From: Rhodococcus wratislaviensis
Lineage (GTDB): Bacteria; Actinomycetota; Actinomycetes; Mycobacteriales; Mycobacteriaceae
Assembly (NCBI RefSeq): GCF_900455735.1
Contig: NZ_UAUI01000001.1
Span: forward strand, 1-64,000
Direction: 5' to 3'
Length of the DNA: 64,000 nt
In this document: one piece after another, positions 55,915-64,000 of the stretch
How positions within the stretch are numbered: position 1 is the stretch's first letter
Layout of the letters: every line of letters starts with the position of its first letter
Translations under genes and position numbers: made by a program
Notes under the pieces: generated by a model
Seen by the model: the letters and a program-made list of their open reading frames with translations, nothing else
What the model was told of the DNA's origin: nothing
Databases searched by the model: none

Positions 55915-56517
55915 TCAGCCGACCGGCCATCCCGGTGTGCGGCCGAGATCGTTCCATTCTTTATCCCACTGGCGCATCCGGCTTCGTCCGTTCATCGACC
56001 GCACCCCCGCATACAGCAGGAGGGAGCAGACCGCCGCGCCCGCCCAGACCGACAGTGCCGCACTCACGGCGATCACCGCGTTCTGCACTCCCGACCGGGG
56101 CTCGGCGACCACGTTGCCGTTCGTGTCCACCCACACAGTGACGGTGTCGCCGCGGCGAGTGCCGGGTGCGGTTTTCGCGGCGGTCGAGCGCAGGGCGCCG
56201 TCCGGTGCAGTCCACTGAGCCGTCGCACGGCCCTGCGTTTCCGGGGAGCGGGTGTGCGCGTCGGCGACCACCACTTGTCGCGGATCATCGATGAGAACGG
56301 CAGACTGTGCATGCCTGGTCTGGAGTTCGGCGCGCGACCGTTCGTTCAGGCCGGTGTACGTCACGGTGCCGAACGCCGCCGCGAATGGGACCACGATCAG
56401 GATGATTGTGATCAGGACGGCCGCGACGACGGAGTCGCAACGGTCCGTGGCCCGCATGAGCGGATTTCGGCTCCAGGGCGCCAGACGCCACCAGCGCAGT
56501 GCCTGATCAGTGGGCAT
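55915..56517 (-). CDS. Rv1733c-like two-helix membrane protein, copy 2
   Basis: The 200-aa protein has helices at about residues 32-52 and 150-172, an external domain with GDTVTVWVDTNGNVVAEPR and the end segment RMRQWDKEWNDLGRTPGWPV, shared with copy 1 (41337). ATG 56517 has GAGGAGG 5 nt upstream. A DevR-like box lies 60 nt upstream. It converges with otsB1. Function unknown; the pair of copies both sit behind near-identical boxes. Confidence 0.85.
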   Translation of the reverse strand: MPTDQALRWWRLAPWSRNPLMRATDRCDSVVAAVLITIILIVVPFAAAFGTVTYTGLNERSRAELQTRHAQSAVLIDDPRQVVVADAHTRSPETQGRATAQWTAPDGALRSTAAKTAPGTRRGDTVTVWVDTNGNVVAEPRSGVQNAVIAVSAALSVWAGAAVCSLLLYAGVRSMNGRSRMRQWDKEWNDLGRTPGWPVG

Positions 56518-56577
56518 CGCAGCCTCCTCGAACCATACTCCTGTTTCCAAGTCTTCCGCGCACGAGGTGGGCGGCCT

Positions 56578-56592
56578 AGGGCACAAGGTCAT
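56578..56592 (-). promoter_or_regulatory. DevR-box-like site upstream of Rv1733c-like copy 2
   Basis: Minus strand ATGACCTTGTGCCCT, 14 of 15 identical to the site before copy 1 (41991), at nearly the same distance (60 versus 54 nt). Confidence 0.65.
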
Positions 56593-56749
56593 TGGCAGGG
56601 GTGACCGGAGCGTCTGCCCGCTTCGTATCGGAGGTCGGGTTACCCTGTCCTGCAGTATCATTCCGCGCTCTGCCCTGAATCGAGGCGCAGCTTCGCTGCA
56701 CGCCGGACGTCGCACATGCTTCGCGTCCTCCCGGGAAAACCCGACAAGA

Positions 56750-56764
56750 GTGACTTTCGGCCCT
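56750..56764 (+). promoter_or_regulatory. DevR-box-like site upstream of the 56852 gene
   Basis: GTGACTTTCGGCCCT on the plus strand, 87 nt before ATG 56852, close to the 92-nt spacing at 45996-46103. Confidence 0.6.
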
Positions 56765-56851
56765 GGAATCGTGCGCGCCGTTATCGCACCGTTGTGGAAG
56801 AGGCCGACGCACATCATCGGAACCACCCGTCGGCGAAGGAACGAGGACCTC

Positions 56852-57142
56852 ATGTTCGAACGTCACTCCACCGCGTCGCGGCCGCGCGACGACCGTCACC
56901 GGCGCGACGACGAACCCGGTGAGTTCCTGTACCTCCACCCTGTCGGGCTGGTGCTGGCGTTGTTGTCGGGAGCAGTGACCGCAGGCCTGGTCGTCCTGCT
57001 CGGCGCCTGGCTCGCAACCCCACTCGTCGGAGTCGGCGCGGCCGCGACCCTCGTCGCCACCGTCGGCCTGGCCGTGGCGATGTTGATGCCCCACCGACCA
57101 CGCCGGCACGGGGCGCGCCCGGTCCGTCCAGCTGCTCGATGA
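56852..57142 (+). CDS. Small two-helix membrane protein
   Basis: The 96-aa protein has a charged N-terminus (RHSTASRPRDDRHRRDDEPG), two helices (about residues 30-50 and 55-80) and a basic C-terminus. GAGGA lies just upstream of ATG 56852. It is located 97 nt before devR on the same strand and has its own DevR-like box. I do not recognise a family; it may be a membrane-stress protein of the regulon. Confidence 0.7.
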   Translation: MFERHSTASRPRDDRHRRDDEPGEFLYLHPVGLVLALLSGAVTAGLVVLLGAWLATPLVGVGAAATLVATVGLAVAMLMPHRPRRHGARPVRPAAR

Positions 57143-57192
57143 CCACTGGGGCTCCTCGGGCGACGCTTCTGACGACTACTGCTCCCGGCGTA

Positions 57193-57217
57193 GTGTGATT
57201 CTCCGGAGCGATCACAC
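57193..57217 (+). promoter_or_regulatory. Nested palindrome upstream of devR
   Basis: GTGTGAT and ATCACAC (7-bp arms) flank 11 nt that contain CTCCGGAG, itself a palindrome. It lies 22 nt before the devR ATG, next to the Shine-Dalgarno GGAGG. It may be an operator or an RNA hairpin controlling translation. The arm spacing does not fit a CRP site. Confidence 0.5.
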
Positions 57218-57238
57218 AGCACGACTGGAGGTTGCGGC

Positions 57239-57886
57239 ATGATCAACGTCTTTCTCGTGGACGACCACGAGGTCGTCCGGCGCGGAATCGCCGATCTCCT
57301 CACCGCCGACCCCGATCTGACCGTCGTCGGTGAAGCCGCCTCCTACTCGCAGGCGATGGCGCGAGTGCCGGCCCTGAAACCCGACGTCGCGGTCCTCGAC
57401 GTACGACTTCCCGACGGCAACGGAATCGAACTGTGCCGCGAACTGCACTCACTGATGCCGGAACTGCATTGCCTCATCCTGACCTCGTTCACGGACGACC
57501 AGGCGATGCTCGACGCGATTCTCGCCGGGGCCAGTGGATACGTCGTGAAGGATATCCGGGGTATGGAACTGACCCAGGCGGTCCACGACGTCGGGGCCGG
57601 CAAGTCGCTCCTCGACAGTCGCGCCGCCGCTGCTCTGATGGTGAAGGTCCGCGCGAACGCCAGTGAGAAGGACGGAATCTTCGGGCATCTGACCAATCAG
57701 GAACGGACACTCCTCGCCCTGCTCGGGGAGGGGTTGACGAACCGTCAGATCGCTGCGCGGATGTTCCTTGCCGAGAAAACCGTCAAGAATTACGTGTCCA
57801 GGCTGCTGACCAAACTGGGGGTGGAGCGCAGGACCCAGGCGGCGGTACTCGCCACGAAGATGCAGTCGAGACCGTCCGACACCTGA
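57239..57886 (+). CDS. devR: DevR/DosR-type response regulator
   Basis: The 215-aa NarL-family regulator is very close to mycobacterial DosR throughout: [13 protein letters not shown] at the start, phospho-acceptor Asp54 in [36 protein letters not shown] and a LuxR-type helix-turn-helix [20 protein letters not shown], where Lys180, Lys183 and Asn184 match the DNA-contact residues. Thr near residue 199 (ERRTQ) fits the reported accessory phosphorylation region. DosR induces genes for hypoxic, NO and CO dormancy. It is 60 nt upstream of its kinase. Confidence 0.95.
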   Translation: MINVFLVDDHEVVRRGIADLLTADPDLTVVGEAASYSQAMARVPALKPDVAVLDVRLPDGNGIELCRELHSLMPELHCLILTSFTDDQAMLDAILAGASGYVVKDIRGMELTQAVHDVGAGKSLLDSRAAAALMVKVRANASEKDGIFGHLTNQERTLLALLGEGLTNRQIAARMFLAEKTVKNYVSRLLTKLGVERRTQAAVLATKMQSRPSDT

Positions 57887-57910
57887 CGGGCGAAGCCCTG
57901 AGTCCAGTAG

Positions 57911-59677
<1,767 letters not shown>

Positions 59678-59709
59678 ACCGGGATCGGCTCCCCCGCTCA
59701 CAGAAGGTG

Positions 59710-59724
59710 GGGACCTTCTCCCCT
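59710..59724 (+). promoter_or_regulatory. DevR-box-like site upstream of the 59800 USP
   Basis: GGGACCTTCTCCCCT, 75 nt before ATG 59800. Conserves GAC and CCCT of the plus-strand consensus; it also lies in a GAAGGT-GGGG-ACCTTC hairpin that could terminate devS. Confidence 0.45.
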
Positions 59725-59799
59725 ACGCCGGTGACGGGCGCACCATAACGATGAGAGGTAGCTGCAATTTCTGCCGCGCGCTTCTTGGAGGAGAACACC

Positions 59800-60681
59800 A
59801 TGACCGCCCGCCGCCCAATCGTTGTCGGAACAGACGGTTCACCGTCGTCCCTCCAGGCCGTCGCGTGGGCCGCGCAGGAGGCGGCGTTGCGCAATTCCCC
59901 ACTGTCGGTGATCGCGACCACGTTCGTTCCCGGCGCCTACGGTGTCCCGATCGGCATGCCGGAGAGTTTCTTCGACGACGAGGAACGCAACGGCAAGAAC
60001 CGGCTGGCTGCCGCCGCGGAGATCGCTGCCCGAGCGGTACCTGGACATTCCCTCGACATCCACACCACCCTCTGTACCGGAACGCCGGCCGGTGAACTCC
60101 TCGAAAGGTCGAAATCCGCAGCGATGGTCGTCGTCGGCTCGAATCGGCAGGGAATCATCGAGCGCGGCTTCCTGGGATCGGTCAGCGCCGCGGTCGCCAC
60201 CCACGCACCGTGCCCGGTCGCGGTCATCCACGGGCTTCCCGATTCCGAGGTCACCCGGCTCGAGGGGCCCGTCGTCGTCGGCGTGGACGGGTCGGCGCAC
60301 AGCGAGCCCGCCATTTCGATGGCGTTCGAGGAGTCCGACCTGCGGCAGTGCGAACTGGTGGCCGTTCACGCCTGGTCCGACGTCGACCTCCCCGTGCACT
60401 ACGAGGGCGGTAGCGTCTCCGGTTGGAAGCAGGTCGTCACCCAGGAAACAGCCCTCCTGTCGGAGAGTCTCGCCGGCCGGGCCGAGGATTTCCCCGACGT
60501 CAAGGTTCGGACGATGGTCGTGATGGACCGACCTGTACGCAACCTGCGCGAACAAGCCGACAACGCGCGACTTCTCGTCGTGGGTAGCCGCGGACGCGGC
60601 GGATTCACCAGCATGCTGTTGGGATCCACGAGCCGGGCCTTGATGCACTCGGTGCGCTGCCCGCTCCTCATCGTTCGGTAG
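59800..60681 (+). CDS. Tandem universal stress protein (intact)
   Basis: The 293-aa protein has two USP domains: IVVGTDGSPSSLQAVAWAAQEA to VVVGSNRQGIIERGFLGSVS, and VVVGVDGSAHSEPAISMAFEE to VVGSRGRGGFTSMLLGSTSRA. Both ATP-binding motifs are present. This is the Rv2623/Rv2005c type that regulates entry into slow growth in mycobacteria. ATG 59800 has GGAGGAG 6 nt upstream. It follows devS by 122 nt and is the only fully normal tandem USP of the island. Confidence 0.92.
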   Translation: MTARRPIVVGTDGSPSSLQAVAWAAQEAALRNSPLSVIATTFVPGAYGVPIGMPESFFDDEERNGKNRLAAAAEIAARAVPGHSLDIHTTLCTGTPAGELLERSKSAAMVVVGSNRQGIIERGFLGSVSAAVATHAPCPVAVIHGLPDSEVTRLEGPVVVGVDGSAHSEPAISMAFEESDLRQCELVAVHAWSDVDLPVHYEGGSVSGWKQVVTQETALLSESLAGRAEDFPDVKVRTMVVMDRPVRNLREQADNARLLVVGSRGRGGFTSMLLGSTSRALMHSVRCPLLIVR

Positions 60682-60689
60682 GGCGCCAC

Positions 60690-60924
60690 TGTCCGGAGGG
60701 ACACGGCGGCCGATCACGTTCGCGTCCGGCAGCGGATGGACACGCACGACGCCTCCATGAGGTTCTCCGGGGCCCGTCCGAAGCATCTCGAGGATCTGGC
60801 CGAGTCGCTGTGCCGGCAAGACCCCGGGCGTTACGTGCTGGGCGCCTTCATCGGCGGCATCCTGGTCGGCGTCGCGAACTACGTGAGGCCGGCCGACCAG
60901 ACGGAATCGGAACGATGCTGCTGA
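60690..60924 (+). pseudogene. GNAT acetyltransferase fragment
   Basis: An open stretch reads ADHVRVRQRMDTHDAS, then RPKHLEDLAESLCRQDPGRY and VLGAFIGGILVGVANYVRPAD before the frame closes at 60922. This matches the first third of GNAT-domain proteins (substrate-side strands, VGVANYVRP), but the acetyl-CoA binding part is absent downstream. It is a truncated remnant. Confidence 0.6.
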
Positions 60925-61034
60925 CGTGGCTCGACGACGCAGCGCGGGCGCACGGACCTTCGGCGCGGACCCGGCCCGTCCTGATGTGACGCACTCTCAT
61001 GTCGACGACCGAGAGAACTCGGAGACGGCACCGG

Positions 61035-61425
61035 CGTACTCCACCACACGTATTCCTTCCTCGCTGTGTAGACGTACAGGCAGGCGTCCGAGCAGAAGAT
61101 TCCGACCGGTGACGTCACCGGGAAAATGCTGTTCGAGACCGACGAGCCCGAACCGGACAGCGGTGGTCACGGGTCCTTGTGGGCGAACGACGAACTGATC
61201 GGGGAAGGTGACATGCCCCGGACGGTGCCGGTGGCCTTCAGTTCGTACGCGGGCATGGACGTGGGCCGCGACAACGGCTGGGTCGTCGACCGCGATTACG
61301 AGGACAGGGCCCGCACCCGGTTCACCGGACCGTCCACGAGGCCGAACTCGCGTTGCACGAGCCACGCGGCGATGCGGGGTGTCGGGCACGGCACGGCGCG
61401 GCCGGCTGACCCGACGATGCCTTTG
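61035..61425 (+). pseudogene. Arylsulfatase C-terminal fragment
   Basis: Plus-strand fragments YSFLAV, ASEQKIPTGDVTGKMLFETD, LWANDELIGEGDMPRTVPVA and FSSYAGMDVGRDNGWVVDRD follow the C-terminal domain of sulfatases (the GMDVGRDxGxPV strand region), then HAAMRGVGHG in another frame. The catalytic N-terminal domain with the formylglycine Cys is absent. At least two frame breaks are present, including TAG at 61069. Confidence 0.65.
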
Positions 61426-61432
61426 CCCGGGC

Positions 61433-62308
61433 TCAGGGGTGTTCGGTGTACAGGGCGGCACCGGCGGTGACCCCTGCACCCACGGCGATGATCAGGACTC
61501 GGTTCCCGGCCGGGATACCACCCGTCCGGCGGTCAAGGGCCGCCACGAGGGACGCGGTGTGCATCCGTTCGTCATCCGCGACCACGATCCGCGGCACGGG
61601 GACGCCCAGGTGCTCGGCGAGCGTCGCGCGGAACTTCCGCCGGGCGGGAGCGGCCACGATCAAATCGACATCGGCGAGGTCGAGGGAGGATGCCTCCAGG
61701 CATTCCCGTGCCGCCTGCGCTCCGGCGGTCGCGAATCGCTCGTCCATCGAATCCGACTCCCGGAACCGCAGTACGTTCCGGGAATCCTCGAGCCCGACTG
61801 TGGCACAGAAGCTTTCACCGGAATCGGAGCGATTCACCCAATGGACGGGCCCCAGGCCGAATTCGTCGTCGGTCCAGCGGCAGAGGATGGCTCCACCCGT
61901 CGGCGCAAACGGAAAGTGCTCGCTCATCCCACGTCCGGGATCGGCATCACTGGCAACCACCAGCGCCCAGTCGATCGTGTGCGACCGCAGGAATCCGTCG
62001 ACGATCTGCAGACCGTTGAGAGCCCCACAGGATCCGTTTGCGACATCGAAGGAAAAGGTCCCGTGCGTGTCGTCGTGGGGGTCCTCCGGGTGGGCACCGA
62101 TATCTTCCTGGATGAGCGCCGCGAGGGCGGGCTCGCCCAGATTCCGGTCGCGGTACAATCCGACGTTGACGAGCAGGTCCAGGTCGTCGGCGTTCCGACC
62201 GGCCCGTTCGAGGCAGGTCTGGGCGGCCGACACCGCGAGATGCAATGCACTGTGGCGGGTACGCCAGCCGCCTCGTGTGACGTCGAGCCGATCAATGATG
62301 GTGCCCAT
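61433..62308 (-). CDS. Thiolase-fold KAS III-like protein lacking a full catalytic triad
   Basis: The 291-aa protein resembles 3-oxoacyl-ACP synthase III: HLAVSAAQTCLERAGRNADD, FSFDVANGSCGALNGLQIVD (Cys94 in the nucleophile position) and GVTAGAALYTEHP at the end. It is shorter than FabH/OleA (about 330-350) and I see neither the GN-x-S Asn motif nor the HQA/HQT His motif. It may be a regulatory or structural partner. Its start overlaps the 62292 gene by 17 nt, so the two are translated together. Confidence 0.7.
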   Translation of the reverse strand: MGTIIDRLDVTRGGWRTRHSALHLAVSAAQTCLERAGRNADDLDLLVNVGLYRDRNLGEPALAALIQEDIGAHPEDPHDDTHGTFSFDVANGSCGALNGLQIVDGFLRSHTIDWALVVASDADPGRGMSEHFPFAPTGGAILCRWTDDEFGLGPVHWVNRSDSGESFCATVGLEDSRNVLRFRESDSMDERFATAGAQAARECLEASSLDLADVDLIVAAPARRKFRATLAEHLGVPVPRIVVADDERMHTASLVAALDRRTGGIPAGNRVLIIAVGAGVTAGAALYTEHP

Positions 62309-63395
62309 AGCGTGCCACCAATTCCTCGTCCAGAGTCAACAGAACGACGCCGATCTCCAAACCCGATGCGAGGGCGATCAACGCTACGGTCTCACCCGCT
62401 CGGATGCGGCCTGCTTCGAGTTCCTCGACGAGCGCGACGGTGTGGGTCGTCGAGGCCGTATTTCCGTAGCGGTCGACGGTGATGACCGCGTCGTGCCGTG
62501 GAGAATCGCCCAGCGTGGCGGTCACCTCGGCCATCCCTTTGCGGATCGCCCGCGCCGAGGTTTGGTGTGTGATCACGTGATCGATGTCGTGGAGGGAGAT
62601 CCCGGCGGCGTCGAGCACCTCGTGCAGCAACAGCGGGGTGTCCGCGATCGCCGCCCGCTGGATCCCCCGCGAATTGGTGAACATCCGGGCGCCGGGGTCG
62701 CCGCCCTTCGGGTACGCGAGACAGAGCCGACTGTAGTCGGCGACGGTGGTGAATCCGGCCAAACCGATCCCGGCCGATCCGGCAGGGGCACGTTCGAGGA
62801 GCAGCGCGGCCCCGGCGTCGCCGAGCGTGAGGCACGCAAGCTCCTTGCTCATGATGTTCCGGATGTGCTGGGCGGCATTCTGTCCGAGCTGCGAAATGTA
62901 CTCACCACTGACGACAAGTGCCCGTTCGACGATTCCCTGACGGACCCAGTTGTTCATCACCGTCACACCGGTCAACATGCCGGCGCACGCGTTCGAGAGA
63001 TCGAAGGTCATCGCCCCCTGCGCGCCGATCGCCTGGGCGACCGCACTACTCATCGTCGGTTCCAGCCATTGGGTGAGACCGCCGTGAAACTTGGTGATGC
63101 TGCAACTGACCACCACATCGATCGAACCGGCGTCCCGGTTCGACCGTCCCAGGCAATCCAGTGCCGCCGAGATCGCCAGTGTGTAGGAGTCCTCGTCCCC
63201 CACCGACACGCGGCGCTCGCGGATCCCGGTGAGCCGCTCGAGGTCGATGTGAGTCGAGTGACGGGTGGTCGACATCAGGTCCGTGGTCGTGAGATGTGTC
63301 GCGGGTAGATGCCGGCCGGCCCCGGCGAGACGCGTAGCGAACGGCATTCGCAGGTCGCCGTTCTCGGTCTCCATGACCAGCCAACGTTTGACCAT
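62292..63395 (-). CDS. KAS III/OleA-like thiolase-fold synthase
   Basis: The 367-aa enzyme has a complete triad: Cys137 in FDLSNACAGMLTGV, His277 in VITHQTSARAIRKG and Asn312 in DRYGNTASTT. That set supports decarboxylative or non-decarboxylative Claisen condensation of acyl thioesters, as in FabH and OleA. ATG 63395 has GGAGG 8 nt upstream. Paired with a triad-poor paralogue and lying in a WS/DGAT-rich island, it may make a long-chain ketone or beta-keto intermediate under hypoxia; product unknown. A good DevR box lies 119 nt upstream. Confidence 0.82.
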   Translation of the reverse strand: MVKRWLVMETENGDLRMPFATRLAGAGRHLPATHLTTTDLMSTTRHSTHIDLERLTGIRERRVSVGDEDSYTLAISAALDCLGRSNRDAGSIDVVVSCSITKFHGGLTQWLEPTMSSAVAQAIGAQGAMTFDLSNACAGMLTGVTVMNNWVRQGIVERALVVSGEYISQLGQNAAQHIRNIMSKELACLTLGDAGAALLLERAPAGSAGIGLAGFTTVADYSRLCLAYPKGGDPGARMFTNSRGIQRAAIADTPLLLHEVLDAAGISLHDIDHVITHQTSARAIRKGMAEVTATLGDSPRHDAVITVDRYGNTASTTHTVALVEELEAGRIRAGETVALIALASGLEIGVVLLTLDEELVARYGHHH

Positions 63396-63513
63396 TCCTT
63401 CCACCTCCGTGCTCACTCCACAATCGCGCACCGGCGATCTCGTCACCAGAGCATTTGGGCCCTTCCGGGGGATCGTTCGACCAGCACCGAGGAATGCGGC
63501 GAGGTGAGGTCCT

Positions 63514-63527
63514 AGGACCCTTGTCCT
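63514..63527. promoter_or_regulatory. Palindromic DevR-box-like site between divergent units
   Basis: AGGAC-CCTT-GTCCT has perfect arms and the 5-4-5 spacing of the mycobacterial DosR box. It lies between the KAS III-like gene (minus) and the CBS remnant/channel (plus). An overlapping GGTCCTAGGACC palindrome adjoins it. Confidence 0.65.
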
Positions 63528-63572
63528 GTGACAGTGGCACGCCGACGCTGAGGGACGAGGAGAGGAGTCGTC

Positions 63573-63660
63573 ATGCAGGCGCGACACGTCATGAGCAGCC
63601 CGGTCACCACGGTGGACCGATCCACCTCGGTGGACGAATGCCTTCGGTTGGTCTTGCCCG
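63573..63660 (+). pseudogene. CBS-domain protein fragment
   Basis: The frame starts MQARHVMSSPVTTVDRSTSV and continues DECLRLVLP, the first strand and helix of a CBS domain (HVM-S-P-V-T signature), then turns into Pro/Gly/Arg-rich sequence with no likeness. GAGGAG lies upstream of the ATG. CBS proteins (Hrp1/Rv2626c) are DosR members. About 29 residues survive. Confidence 0.6.
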
Positions 63661-63802
63661 CTGCTGATCGTGCGCCGGTGACGAGACGAGGCGCCTCGGC
63701 GGTCCCGGGCCCGGGACCGGGGCGCCGTGCGGTGCAGACTCCGTGCGGCACGGTCCCCGGTTGCGGGTGGCACCGGACGGCGAACCGGCCGTGCGGACCG
63801 TG

Positions 63803-64000
63803 ATGAGTCCCCTCCTGAGGATCGGCCGCGCACTGGGGGCCTTCGGGTTCGTCGTCGTTGCAGGCACGCTCGGGTATGTCGTCCTGGGCTTCGGCATTCT
63901 GGATGCGCTGTACCAAACCGTGACGACGATCAGCACGGTAGGTTTCCGTGAGGTTCACCCATTCGATGCGGTCGGTCAATGGTTCACGATCCTTCTCATC
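63803..64000 (+). CDS. Potassium-channel-family protein, N-terminal part (runs off the window)
   Basis: The frame begins at ATG 63803 (or GTG 63800) and is open to the window end, giving 66 residues. It has a first helix (LGAFGFVVVAGTLGYVVLGF) and a pore loop TVTTISTVGFREVHPFDAVG, which contains the K-channel selectivity-filter type TVGF. The remainder, probably a TrkA-N domain, lies beyond the window. Confidence 0.75.
   Translation, partial: MSPLLRIGRALGAFGFVVVAGTLGYVVLGFGILDALYQTVTTISTVGFREVHPFDAVGQWFTILLI

Noticed and set aside
57193..57217. CRP/Cmr site upstream of devR
   Set aside because: The TGTGA and TCACA arms are 13 nt apart, not the 6 nt required for CRP-type binding; kept only as an unassigned palindrome.

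Overview
The window is high-GC DNA from an actinomycete of the order Mycobacteriales, most likely a Rhodococcus of the jostii/opacus type. The evidence is the codon use, frequent GTG starts, leaderless-looking promoters, several wax-ester synthase/DGAT genes, a DevR/DevS (DosR/DosS) pair, and a gene order at 0.9-21.9 kb that follows my memory of M. tuberculosis Rv1841c-Rv1847 plus ndh. No rRNA, tRNA, CRISPR array or intact insertion sequence was seen.

Region 1 (0-22 kb) is conserved core. It holds two CNNM/CBS membrane proteins, a DEAD helicase-DMT transporter-guaB1 operon, gnd, a second DEAD helicase with an Arg/Gly-rich tail, and the BlaR1-like/BlaI pair with a perfect BlaI-type dyad. A large MprF-like membrane protein is followed by a FecCD/FecE siderophore ABC operon whose first permease carries an N-terminal RDD domain. 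An IdeR-boxed FhuF-like gene, a PaaI thioesterase and NDH-2 close the region. Between the FhuF-like gene and the thioesterase lies an IdeR-controlled promoter followed by a strong hairpin, in the position expected for the iron-sparing sRNA MrsI.

Region 2 (22-37 kb) is metabolic and regulatory: a 57-aa membrane protein missed by length filters, XRE regulators, an MBL-fold protein, azlCD with a divergent cupin regulator, two separate DGPF/YciI + ECF42-type sigma modules, a fic gene broken by a 10-bp tandem duplication, an Mn/Zn ABC operon with an operator inside its promoter, a DUF899 protein, a ceramidase-like membrane protein, a second NDH-2, an Lrp regulator and an NrdH-like redoxin. Region 37.4-38.5 kb has no intact gene.

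Region 3 (38.5-64 kb) is a hypoxia/dormancy island. DevR and DevS lie at 57.2-59.7 kb. Around them are the family types of the mycobacterial DosR regulon: WS/DGAT enzymes, Rv1733c-like membrane proteins, universal stress proteins, Acg-like nitroreductases, a DUF1876 (Rv1738-like) protein and an OtsB1-like trehalose phosphatase-GH65 fusion, plus a flavodoxin, a SHOCT protein, a methionine-rich 28-aa ORF and two thiolase-fold (KAS III/OleA-like) enzymes. About ten DevR-box-like sites (core RTGAC-n4-GGCCCT, mostly oriented towards the gene) precede these units. The same island carries many gene remnants: ABC ATPase/permease, NiFe hydrogenase and its maturation protease, MgtC/DUF4010, two USPs, a GNAT, an arylsulfatase and a CBS protein. 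It therefore looks like a regulon that keeps its regulator and lipid/stress core while losing accessory functions by internal deletion and frameshift.
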